DNA of 22,934 bases from B1SED10-75 sp964636865 (lineage in GTDB: Bacteria > Bacillota > Dethiobacteria > DTU022 > PWGO01). Location of the stretch: assembly GCA_964636865.1 (NCBI GenBank), contig CAZWVJ010000026.1, positions 1 through 22,934 on the forward strand. Direction: 5' to 3'. Positions 1 through 7,180 of this stretch are shown in pieces. Under the pieces are notes generated by a model that was not told the origin of the DNA, ran no database searches, and worked only from the letters and a program-made list of their open reading frames with translations. Positions within the stretch are counted from its first letter, which is position 1, and every line of letters starts with the position of its first letter. Position numbers and translations under genes: made by a program.

Positions 1-412
1 GATCCGGAACTTTTTTTAAAGCCAGAGTAGCGGTTCCTCCCATAGCCTTATGAAAATCGTAAAATGCATCCAAATTTATATCCGTTAGGGCATCACCGCT
101 TACCACCAGAAAAGGTTCGCCCTCAAAAAATTCCTCTACATTTTTTACTCCTCCGGCCGTGCCCAGCAGTTCTTCTTCATACGAATATGTTATGTTAACG
201 CCAAAATTTTCCCCTCGGCCGAAATGGTTACGAATCATTTCAGGCATGTAATGCAAATTTATTACTATATCGGTTATACCATATTTTCTCAATAACCTTA
301 TGGTATGTTCCAGGCAAGGCCTTCCGGCCATTTGGACCATGGGCTTGGAAACAAGGTTGGTTAAAGGTCGCAGGCGCGTGCCCAATCCGGCAGCCATAAT
401 CATAGCTTTCAT
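1..412 (-). CDS. Sugar-nucleotide pyrophosphorylase (NTP_transferase), 5' part only
   Basis: This is the N-terminal 137 residues of a nucleotidyltransferase that would make an NDP-sugar from NTP and sugar-1-phosphate; the gene runs off the left edge. The translation starts MKAMIMAAGLGTRLRPLT, the glycine-rich nucleotide-binding signature of the GlmU/RfbA/ManC superfamily. The LGTAGG motif (near residue 84) and the VVSGD metal-binding strand near residue 105 follow at the expected spacing. The start is the ATG at 412-410, behind AAGGAGTG at 428-421 with an 8-base spacer. It lies downstream of the CoA-ligase operon on the same strand but is separated by a strong hairpin terminator (526-582), so it is probably transcribed separately. 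Sugar specificity cannot be read from this part; mannose-1-phosphate guanylyltransferase or a glucose-1-phosphate enzyme are both possible. Confidence 0.9.
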   Translation of the reverse strand, partial: MKAMIMAAGLGTRLRPLTNLVSKPMVQMAGRPCLEHTIRLLRKYGITDIVINLHYMPEMIRNHFGRGENFGVNITYSYEEELLGTAGGVKNVEEFFEGEPFLVVSGDALTDINLDAFYDFHKAMGGTATLALKKVPD

Positions 413-525
413 AAATTAATCACTCCTTCAATTCTCTATGTCACTTTAATATATTCTACAAGTTATTAACTTCCATCCCCTACAGCATACCTTAATTACC
501 TTTATAATACAATATTTGTTCATTA

Positions 526-582
526 AAAACGGGTTAAAATCTTGTTTCAATAATGTATATCCACAAGGCATTAACCCGTTTT
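526..582. terminator. Bidirectional hairpin terminator
   Basis: AAAACGGGTTAA (526-537) pairs perfectly with TTAACCCGTTTT (571-582). A smaller inner stem (CTTGT 541-545 with ACAAG 563-567) extends it. T-runs follow on both strands. On the minus strand it ends the transporter/CoA-ligase operon before the pyrophosphorylase gene. Confidence 0.8.
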
Positions 583-663
583 TTGATTTTCACTTTTCTG
601 CCGGCATACTTTATCCGCTATTTAGAGCTTTTAGTAATATTTGTGCCGGTAAAAATAAAAGCC

Positions 664-2100
664 TTATTTATTCCGCTTATCAAAAATACGGCACTCGGTA
701 ACTCCTTTTTCCATCCCCTGGCGCTGCGTAATATCTTCATAACTGCTGATATCTATATCTATAGGAATATCAAAATTTTCTTGTTCCAAATATTTGTGGA
801 TTTTTTCACCAAGGTCAGGTTCATTTTCTTTAATGCCCGAACAAGCTACCAACTTTAACCTGTCACTTTCCCCTTCTCGATTTATTTCCACATACCATTG
901 ACTTAAATCCTTCATTCCTAATAGGAGGCGGCGAAGTTCATTGAAATTGAACTCTTTTTTATCTTGCCCCAGGTTGAGCTCAAAAATACGATCAAGCCTG
1001 TCTATGTCTCCTAAAATCCGCGGTACCGTTCGTCCACAGTTAGGACAAGGTTTTGTAGTCATGCCCCCCGTGGCAATATCGCCGCTGCGGAAACGTAAGA
1101 AAACCGTTCCCCGCGCATCAAGGTTCGTAATGACGATTTCTCCGGGTTCTTCTTCATTCTTTCTCTCTCCTGTCTCCGGATCCACAATTTCCACAAACAC
1201 ATGGTCGGGATGAATGTGGTAACCATATCCCGGAGAGCATTCCGGCCACCCCCCCTTGGCCTCGGAAAGATAATAACTGCGAAAAACCTGCGTATCTTTT
1301 GCTCCGGCTTTTTCCATCCCTTCTTGAATCTTTTTAATGAGTGAAGGGGGCGCGTCATCCATCCCCAAAACGATTTTCTCCAGAGTAGGCATCATAAAAC
1401 CAAATCGGTTTAATATCTGCAAGCAATATTCGGCATAACCGGGAAAGGTTATAAGAGTGGTAGCCTCCAAGTTAAACAACGCTTTCAGTATCTTTTCTGC
1501 TCCCAGCACACGTCCTCCTCCCGTTTGCAAAGCCGTAGAGCCAATTTCCACGGTTGTATAAAATATCTGCCAGAAAGACACGTGAGGCAGGTAACTGAAA
1601 GCATTAATAGTAGAGTCTTCTCGCTCTAAACCCCAGAACTCAAATGATCTCATACCTGTTTCTTTTAAGTTTCGCAAATCAAGCGCCGTAAAAACCAGGG
1701 GGACCATTTTTTCCACCTTGCCGCGAGTATAAAAAAGTTGAACCATACGGTAAGGGTAATCTTCTTTTTCTTCAGCTTCTTTCTTTTTAAATAATTTCCC
1801 CAGAAAGCCTTTTTTCTTTTCAGCTTGTCCATCTTCTCGAATTTGCTCCAATATAAACTGCTTGGGGCGCTTGAGATCAGCCTCATCAGGCGCCACTTCT
1901 TTTTTGGTAGTAAAAGGAAGCTCTTTTAAATCATCTGTTCCCTTGATTTTTTGCGGATCGATCCCCTTTTCTGCAAAAAGTTTTTGATAGTAAGGATGAT
2001 AGCTGGTCATTTCGTCCTTAATCATGGAAACAAGCAAAGAATCTTGCATGGATTTTATGTCCTGAGAGGACATTTTGCTTACCTTGCTCCATAGCTGCAT
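664..2100 (-). CDS. Phenylacetate-CoA ligase-like protein with degenerate active site
   Basis: A 478-residue member of the PaaK branch of adenylate-forming enzymes, which normally join an aromatic or other organic acid to CoA through an acyl-AMP. The fold is recognisable over its whole length: QTGGGRVLG at 192-200, RFRSGDIA at 336-343, the PCPNCGRTVPRI zinc-type motif at 351-362. Key positions are altered compared with its neighbour. The phosphate-binding loop reads FYTRGKVEKMVP (123-134) instead of FTTGRTAEPTP. The YGMTEA motif is YYLSEA (276-281). The residue aligned with the C-terminal catalytic lysine is Thr468. A lysine-rich insert sits at 95-112. The start is ATG with GGAGG ending 6 bases upstream. 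It lies 45 bases after the paralogous ligase gene as the last gene of the operon. It may be a partner subunit, a CoA-transfer half enzyme or a decaying duplicate; activity is doubtful by inference. Confidence 0.82.
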   Translation of the reverse strand: MQLWSKVSKMSSQDIKSMQDSLLVSMIKDEMTSYHPYYQKLFAEKGIDPQKIKGTDDLKELPFTTKKEVAPDEADLKRPKQFILEQIREDGQAEKKKGFLGKLFKKKEAEEKEDYPYRMVQLFYTRGKVEKMVPLVFTALDLRNLKETGMRSFEFWGLEREDSTINAFSYLPHVSFWQIFYTTVEIGSTALQTGGGRVLGAEKILKALFNLEATTLITFPGYAEYCLQILNRFGFMMPTLEKIVLGMDDAPPSLIKKIQEGMEKAGAKDTQVFRSYYLSEAKGGWPECSPGYGYHIHPDHVFVEIVDPETGERKNEEEPGEIVITNLDARGTVFLRFRSGDIATGGMTTKPCPNCGRTVPRILGDIDRLDRIFELNLGQDKKEFNFNELRRLLLGMKDLSQWYVEINREGESDRLKLVACSGIKENEPDLGEKIHKYLEQENFDIPIDIDISSYEDITQRQGMEKGVTECRIFDKRNK

Positions 2101-2145
2101 CTAACCTCCTCCTTTCTTCCGGTAAAACTACTCTGTAAGGAGAGT

Positions 2146-3606
2146 TTATGCCTTTACCCGGTTATCCAGAATTCTTTTTTCCTTAACTTCCGTTTCCATC
2201 CCCAGCTGTTTGAGAAGATCGGGCACGGGCTTGAAAATTATATCAGTGAGGGAAACTTCCGTATCTCGAATAATTCTTTGTCTTAGCTCCGAAGAAAACT
2301 TTTCTTTGTCTATGCCCTCCTGGGGAGCTACATAAAGATATATTTCATCAAGATCATAAGGATCGTCGTTTCTTTTGCGAATTTCCACCTGCCACTCTAA
2401 AATATCGGGATGGCCCATCAACAACGGGAAGAAAGCGTTTAAATTTACCAAAGTGCCCTTGACCTTGGTCAAATCAAATTCCTTAACTTCTGACTTGCGC
2501 TGAATATTGGAACTGATGCGGGGCACTGTTCTGCCGCAATTAGGGCAAGGTTCATAGAGGATGCCGTCTTTAGCGATATCACCGGTGCGGTATCGCAGCA
2601 CACAAGTCCCCCTCCAGTCTAAAGCCGTATAAACCAGTTCACCTTCTTCGCCCTCTCCCACATTTTCTCCGGTCTGGGGATCAACAGTTTCGAATATTTC
2701 CAGATCCGGGTAGGTGTGGTAACCGTAATATTCTTCATGGGAAGGACATTCACCCCATGCTGTACGGGCCTCGGTCATGCCGTAAGTAGCCAGGCAGATG
2801 GGATCTTCCGCCCCCATCTGTATTAACAAATCCCTTATTTTATCCTTCAAACCCGGCGGAACACGTTCTCCCCCGAAAAATATCCTTTTTACCGAAGAGA
2901 AGTCACGCCCCTGGTTAACAGCTTCTCTTAAAAAATAATATGCATATCCGGGAATAAACACCAAAACCGAAGGCCGCAAAAACTCTACCGCATCCAATAA
3001 ATTTTGTGTTCCCATTATTTTACCCCCGCCGCTGTTTAATGTGGGCATATTAAGTTTTTCCCCGGCAAAGAAGGTTTGCCAAAAAGCAAGGTGCGGCGCA
3101 AAGGGGAAAGCATTCAAGGTAACATCATCGGAAGTTACATTGAAAACATCTAACAACCGGTAACCGGCTTCGCGAATCTTCTCCAGGTCCCGTTTGGTAT
3201 AAAGAAAAGGAGTGGGTTCGGCAGTTCGCCCGGTAGTAAAATGTATATGCACCGGTTTGTAATCATAAACCTTTTCCTCTACAGCAGCTTTACCCCCATA
3301 AGGAGATAGTTGAGCCAGGTGACCGTATTTTTCCGTTACTTCTTCATCGGGCCGAATGACAAAATCCTTATGCCGCTGCGGATTATCATCGGTAGGGGCA
3401 ATATCTTCCTTATAAGTAAAGGGTAAGTGTTTTAGATCCTCAATACCTTTCACTTTCACCGGATCAATTTTTAACTCATTTAACTTTTCACTGTAACATT
3501 TGCTATAAAGATATATCTGATTTGCCAAAAAAGCGCGGAGCTTTCTTTCCTGCATTTCTCTAATTTCTTTAGAGCTCATCTTATTTAGTTTTTCCCAGTT
3601 TTCCAA
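2146..3606 (-). CDS. Phenylacetate-CoA ligase family enzyme (PaaK-like)
   Basis: A 486-residue cytoplasmic ligase expected to activate a carboxylic acid to its CoA thioester with ATP. Motifs in order: phosphate-binding loop FTTGRTAEPTP (123-133), SGGGKIMG (192-199), GGERVPPG (245-252), YGMTEA (275-280), RYRTGDIA (338-345), PCPNCGRTVPRI (353-364), and a C-terminal VKEKRILDNR in which Lys475 matches the catalytic lysine of PaaK. The start is TTG at 3606-3604, chosen because GGAGGTG (3620-3614) sits 7 bases upstream and no other start fits. It follows the symporter gene by 85 bases and precedes a degenerate paralogue by 45 bases. The real substrate is unknown: family members act on phenylacetate, other aryl acids and some non-aromatic acids. 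Co-location with a monocarboxylate-type symporter suggests the acid is imported. Confidence 0.87.
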   Translation of the reverse strand: MENWEKLNKMSSKEIREMQERKLRAFLANQIYLYSKCYSEKLNELKIDPVKVKGIEDLKHLPFTYKEDIAPTDDNPQRHKDFVIRPDEEVTEKYGHLAQLSPYGGKAAVEEKVYDYKPVHIHFTTGRTAEPTPFLYTKRDLEKIREAGYRLLDVFNVTSDDVTLNAFPFAPHLAFWQTFFAGEKLNMPTLNSGGGKIMGTQNLLDAVEFLRPSVLVFIPGYAYYFLREAVNQGRDFSSVKRIFFGGERVPPGLKDKIRDLLIQMGAEDPICLATYGMTEARTAWGECPSHEEYYGYHTYPDLEIFETVDPQTGENVGEGEEGELVYTALDWRGTCVLRYRTGDIAKDGILYEPCPNCGRTVPRISSNIQRKSEVKEFDLTKVKGTLVNLNAFFPLLMGHPDILEWQVEIRKRNDDPYDLDEIYLYVAPQEGIDKEKFSSELRQRIIRDTEVSLTDIIFKPVPDLLKQLGMETEVKEKRILDNRVKA

Positions 3607-3613
3607 TTTATTT

Positions 3614-3620
3614 CACCTCC
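3614..3620 (-). promoter_or_regulatory. Shine-Dalgarno fixing a TTG start
   Basis: GGAGGTG read on the minus strand, 7 bases before TTG at 3606. It decides the start of the PaaK-like gene, since no ATG or GTG lies at a suitable distance. Confidence 0.8.
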
Positions 3621-3650
3621 CCCCCAAAACTATGGAGATATTTTTTTATG

Positions 3651-3688
3651 GAAAGGCATTCCCCGGAATAACACGGGAAATGCCTTTC
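3651..3688 (+). terminator. Intergenic hairpin with U-tract on the plus strand
   Basis: GAAAGGCATTCCCCG (3651-3665) pairs with CGGGAAATGCCTTTC (3674-3688), with one mismatch/bulge in the middle, and TTTTT follows on the plus strand only. On the minus strand, the direction of the operon, the stem is followed by CATAAAAAAA and so is not a typical terminator. It may stop antisense transcription, or protect the 3' end of the symporter mRNA. Confidence 0.6.
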
Positions 3689-3691
3689 TTT

Positions 3692-5365
3692 TTAACCAAT
3701 ATGAGCGAATGTATCGTAGAGAGTAAAAACAGAAGCAATAATCAAAATAGAAGCTATAATAACGACTACCGGCAATCCCCAGCCGTTATAGCGTTCTTCC
3801 TCATAATCCTGCCATCCATGCATCTCATCTACAGAGCGCTTCACATCATCAGGAGGCGGGCTGGTAAACCAGGAAACCACCACCGTGAGAATGAAGGAAA
3901 TTGGTATGGCAAAAGCCATTACTTTCATCCACCCCAGGGGACCGTAAAGATACTTGGAGATAAGAGGAACAGGTATATCGGTGGGATCCATCCCCATTAT
4001 TAAGATGAATACGCAAGGAATAAAAGAGATAATAAAACCCGCAATCATTCCCGCGGCAGCACCTTCCTTGGTAGTTCGTTTCCACCAGATACCCAGCACA
4101 ATGGGAACACCCAATGATGCCCCCGCTATGCCAAAGGCCCACATTATGGCTTCCAGAATAAACTCCGGAGGATTCAAGGAAAATAGGGTTACTCCTATAC
4201 CCACTGCCAGCATAACCCAGTAGGAAATCTTCAGTTTCTTCTGATCATCCACTTCGGGCTTGAGAGAACCATAAAGGTCGTGGACCAAACCTGCTCCCAT
4301 AATCATAAGCAAACCTGCCACCGTAGATAAACCTGCCGCTACAGACCCGGCAATAGCTACCGCCAGCCATCCTTCCCCGGCCAGGGCCTCGGTAAGAATG
4401 AAAACCATGTAATCATATTGGGCTTCCGGCAAAACCAACCCCTCTGCCTGCATGTAATAAACTGCAGCAAAACCGGTGGCAAAAACAGTAGTATTAACCA
4501 AACCCACCAGAAATACGGTGAGAACAGTACTCCAGCGCGCCTCTTTGGCATCTCGCACGGTAAAGAAACGCATCACAAAATGCGGCAACCCGATAATACC
4601 AAAGAATGCCCCCAAAGCAATCGCCAAATAAGTAACGGGATGTTCCACCATGGGCATAAAATAGTGAGGAACTTTTTCCAGCATCTGGGGAACCATGTCC
4701 CCATAGCCAAGGGGCGGAAAAGCCCACCCGGAGGCACCTAACTGCTGTAATATTATGGCTACCGGAAACATTAAGCAAAAAAGCAAGACTATGCTCTGGA
4801 AAGTCTGGTTATAAGTAACCCCATACATGCCGCCCAAAACAACATAAAGAGTTACCACCAGACCTCCAACCAGTATACCGACAACCTCGGGAACACCTAA
4901 TAAATAAAAGAAAACAATTCCTATGCCCTTAATGTTACCACCCAGGTAAAGCACACTGACTACTAACATGACTATTACAGAAAATATGCGCAGATTACGG
5001 CTATAATACCGTTCTGCTATAAAAGCCATGGTAGTAAAAGATTTGTGACGGCGCAAAAAAGGAGCTGCCAAAATCAACAGCGCAATAAATGCAGAGGTAA
5101 AACCTGCATATACAGCCACTGCCACGTACAAACCTTGAATAATTAACGCTGTTAAACCGATAAATGTAGTAAGGCTTAAAGCCAAGGAAACCATGGCCAA
5201 TCCATTATTGATCGCTCCAATACTACGACCGGCCACGTAATAATCACTAAGGTTGCGGGTAAGCCTGCGCGACCAGGTGCCAATTCCTACTGATATTAGA
5301 AGTACTATAAGACTTAAAACCAACCCTAAAACAAATACACCCTCACGCTCCAGTACTCCTTCCAT
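3692..5365 (-). CDS. Sodium:solute symporter, ActP-like (SSS family)
   Basis: A 557-residue integral membrane protein predicted to import a carboxylate or similar solute with Na+. It has about 13 hydrophobic segments. The N-terminal LSDYYVAGRSIG (39-50) and the GLPHFVMRFFTV motif (259-270, followed by DAKEAR) are characteristic of the acetate/monocarboxylate ActP-type branch of the solute:sodium symporter family; AAGLSTVAGLL (343-353) matches the conserved helix that carries sodium-site Ser/Thr. An upstream in-frame ATG at 5464 exists, but its 33 extra residues are hydrophilic and overlap the preceding gene. The ATG at 5365 with a purine-rich GGAAGGGGGG upstream is preferred. It follows the small subunit gene by 23 bases, so the two are translated from one mRNA. 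The substrate is not determined; an acid activated by the downstream ligases is the simplest idea. Confidence 0.9.
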   Translation of the reverse strand: MEGVLEREGVFVLGLVLSLIVLLISVGIGTWSRRLTRNLSDYYVAGRSIGAINNGLAMVSLALSLTTFIGLTALIIQGLYVAVAVYAGFTSAFIALLILAAPFLRRHKSFTTMAFIAERYYSRNLRIFSVIVMLVVSVLYLGGNIKGIGIVFFYLLGVPEVVGILVGGLVVTLYVVLGGMYGVTYNQTFQSIVLLFCLMFPVAIILQQLGASGWAFPPLGYGDMVPQMLEKVPHYFMPMVEHPVTYLAIALGAFFGIIGLPHFVMRFFTVRDAKEARWSTVLTVFLVGLVNTTVFATGFAAVYYMQAEGLVLPEAQYDYMVFILTEALAGEGWLAVAIAGSVAAGLSTVAGLLMIMGAGLVHDLYGSLKPEVDDQKKLKISYWVMLAVGIGVTLFSLNPPEFILEAIMWAFGIAGASLGVPIVLGIWWKRTTKEGAAAGMIAGFIISFIPCVFILIMGMDPTDIPVPLISKYLYGPLGWMKVMAFAIPISFILTVVVSWFTSPPPDDVKRSVDEMHGWQDYEEERYNGWGLPVVVIIASILIIASVFTLYDTFAHIG

Positions 5366-5388
5366 CGTTATATTCCCCCCTTCCTTCC

Positions 5389-5655
5389 CTAAGATTTTTG
5401 TTTTCTTTCCAACCTGTCCATGGCCAGGGCCCAAATTACGCCTATCAAAGTAGCCCCCAGCCAACTAAGCACAATTAACAAGAAGTAATGTTGCGGATAG
5501 CCCATAATGTAATTAACCGCTCTGTATAAATCATTTACCTCTACAAAAAATGCATCAATTCCCAGGATGTAAATAGAACTAATGGCCCCGCCGAAAATAA
5601 AGATGAGAATGAAACTAATTGCCGTAAGCCAAGCCTCTAACCTATAACCCTTCAC
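5389..5655 (-). CDS. Small two-helix subunit of the sodium/solute symporter
   Basis: An 88-residue membrane protein with two hydrophobic segments (about residues 8-30 and 56-80) and a short basic tail ending ERKQKS. Small proteins of this size and shape commonly precede ActP-like symporters (YjcH/DUF485 and DUF4212 types) and are thought to be accessory subunits. I assign the role from position and topology, not from a recognised motif. It starts at GTG 5655 with GGGAGGTGAG at 5670-5661 directly upstream. It is the first gene of the operon that continues with the symporter and two CoA-ligase-like genes. No convincing promoter could be picked out in the very AT-rich 5671-5800. Confidence 0.78.
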   Translation of the reverse strand: MKGYRLEAWLTAISFILIFIFGGAISSIYILGIDAFFVEVNDLYRAVNYIMGYPQHYFLLIVLSWLGATLIGVIWALAMDRLERKQKS

Positions 5656-5808
5656 TTTTCCTCACCTCCCTAGCAACAAGATTAAAATTATTACTAACTT
5701 TTGCAGAATTTCTATATTTTTTTTTATAATCCTTTTAATATTGACATAATTTTTAAATATTATTTTTTTTTAATTGTTACCTTAATCTCACTTAGAAAAC
5801 AAATAAAA

Positions 5809-5832
5809 AATACCGCATAAAAATGCGGTATT
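5809..5832 (-). terminator. Terminator of the small basic-protein unit
   Basis: AATACCGCAT (5809-5818) and ATGCGGTATT (5823-5832) form a perfect 10-bp stem with an AAAA loop. On the minus strand the stem is followed by TTTTTT. It ends the unit that starts at the promoter 6117-6089. Confidence 0.8.
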
Positions 5833-5951
5833 AATAATTTAAACTTTAAACTATATTTAACTATCGGTTTTGACTTCGGTTTGACTTAAGGATATAAATT
5901 TATAATAATGCCTCTCCCCCAAAATACACGTAGGGTACTTTATTATATAAC

Positions 5952-6047
5952 CTAAGTGCGGCCTTTCAGGCGTTTTCTCTTTTTAGTCCGTCTTCTTTTC
6001 TTGCGTTCCCTTTTAAGTTGTTTTCTGGTAACTATGCTCTTCCCAAT
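5952..6047 (-). CDS. Very basic 31-residue protein, apparent ATT start
   Basis: This small gene was found by its signals. A sigma-A promoter (6117-6089) is followed by AAAGGAGGG (6063-6055), then an open frame of 31 codons to TAG, then a hairpin terminator at 5832-5809. The only codon at a usual distance from the Shine-Dalgarno that can begin this frame is ATT (6047-6045, 7-8 bases after it); a TTG further up would lie at about the transcription start. Eighteen of 31 residues are Lys or Arg, with a core RERKKRRRTKKRKRLKGR. It is soluble and probably binds RNA or ribosomes, as tiny ribosomal or ribosome-associated proteins do. I do not recognise a family. ATT starts are rare and best known from infC, where they make translation sensitive to IF3. 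Coding nature is inferred from signals and composition. Confidence 0.6.
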   Translation of the reverse strand: MGKSIVTRKQLKRERKKRRRTKKRKRLKGRT

Positions 6048-6395
6048 AACTAAGCCCTCCTTTACTATTGCTGTTTCGCACAACTTATATTGTAACGATA
6101 ATAAATAGATAAATCAATACTAAAGTGCGATCAAATTACGAAATTTAAAAATTTATTCGGGCATAAAGCAGCTTAATTCTAAAAATTGAACTGCTCAGAA
6201 CTGCTCAAGAATAATAGTAAAGATATAAAAATCAGGCATTCTGCATCTAATGCTTTTCAAGAGATTTGGGAGAAGATTTTATAAATAAAGTTTTCTCGAT
6301 TTGATGGACTCATACTTTAATTTTTAAATAAATCCGGGAAGTTCTCCGGGAAGTTCGTTCACTTTTCCCTGTGGATTAGTATCTCAGAAAAAGGA
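6048..6395. other. Gene-free stretch with short tandem duplications
   Basis: Apart from the promoter and Shine-Dalgarno of the basic-protein gene, this AT-rich stretch holds two perfect head-to-tail duplications: GAACTGCTCA twice (6188-6197, 6198-6207) and TCCGGGAAGTTC twice (6333-6344, 6345-6356). No further gene was seen. Confidence 0.6.
6089..6117 (-). promoter_or_regulatory. Sigma-A promoter of the small basic-protein gene
   Basis: On the minus strand, TTGATT (6117-6112), a 17-base spacer and TACAAT (6094-6089). Transcription would start near 6082, about 20 bases before the Shine-Dalgarno. Confidence 0.75.
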
Positions 6396-7133
6396 TTATA
6401 TAAAAGATACTCCAAAAAGAACAAGATAACCCACCAGGAATAGAAATGGTTGATCCCACGTATGAGGCGAAAGCGCTTCGGTGAGTGTCATCAAAAATGG
6501 TAAAACTAGCAAAGCTGTAACAAATTGCCAGGTGGAAAAGAATTCATAATACACTATAAGAGTCACTAAACTGGTTAAAAACACGCATGCACTCCCTTCC
6601 AAAGAGCGCACATATTTTCTACGCGTAAATAATGCATGTACCCGATACTTATGATTACCAAAGCGGACTCCCACCGGTTCTGCCAAACCATCGCCCATAC
6701 CGTTAATAAATACCGGGATCATGAGCAAATGTAAGAGATTGTAATTATAATAAAGTACAACCATAGGTATAACTACTATGTAACCAACAATGATTTGAGA
6801 AATTAACCAGATCAATGTATAAGGTCTATCTTCTGGGCGATCAAAAGATAAAAACATGGTGCTAATAGCCGGAACCCTTCCCCGGATTGGTTTAATATAG
6901 ATAACAAGAGTGAAAATAGCCATCAAGGCACTTATTATAAATTTATCTGGAGTTTCCTGATACTCAAATACCTGGGGTAATAATAAGGGAATAAAAAAAT
7001 ACATGAAGTGGTTCATTTTCCGCGTGTAATTAACTTTAAATCCTTTAAACTTAACCAACAACCCATTCCCATAATGGATAGAGTAAAGCAGTATCAGTTG
7101 AATCAGTTGTTGGAGGAGAAATGAAGCTTCCAT
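6396..7133 (-). CDS. Phytol/dolichol kinase-like integral membrane protein
   Basis: A 245-residue protein with about seven hydrophobic segments. Its C-terminal half carries the signature of the CTP-dependent polyprenol/phytol/diacylglycerol kinase family (VTE5/SEC59/DGK1-like): FINGMGDGLAEPVG around 142-155 with the GDG nucleotide motif at 147-149, then RFGNHKYR, RSLEGSACVFL (176-186), and TEALSPHTWDQP (218-229), equivalent to the EALxxxGxDNxxxP motif. It would phosphorylate an isoprenoid or lipid alcohol in the membrane. The start is ATG 7133, behind a weak AGGGGC. The region around the start has been tandemly duplicated (see the repeat at 7128-7180). It is monocistronic, and no terminator with a clear U-tract was found after its stop. 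The lipid substrate is unknown. Confidence 0.75.
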   Translation of the reverse strand: MEASFLLQQLIQLILLYSIHYGNGLLVKFKGFKVNYTRKMNHFMYFFIPLLLPQVFEYQETPDKFIISALMAIFTLVIYIKPIRGRVPAISTMFLSFDRPEDRPYTLIWLISQIIVGYIVVIPMVVLYYNYNLLHLLMIPVFINGMGDGLAEPVGVRFGNHKYRVHALFTRRKYVRSLEGSACVFLTSLVTLIVYYEFFSTWQFVTALLVLPFLMTLTEALSPHTWDQPFLFLVGYLVLFGVSFI

Positions 7134-7180
7134 AATTGCCCCTATACTAAAATGACGTTTCCATAATTACACCTATAGTA
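7128..7180. repeat. 31-bp tandem duplication over a gene start
   Basis: Units of 22 bases at 7128-7149 and 7159-7180 match at 19 positions with a period of 31. Each contains the ribosome-binding region and first codons of the kinase-like gene. The upstream copy reads MET-SF then stop; the functional copy reads MEASF and continues. Confidence 0.7.

Noticed and set aside
5366..5464. Longer symporter N-terminus from ATG 5464
   Set aside because: The extra 33 residues are hydrophilic, overlap the small subunit gene in another frame and lack a matching ribosome-binding site. The ATG at 5365 gives the normal family start.
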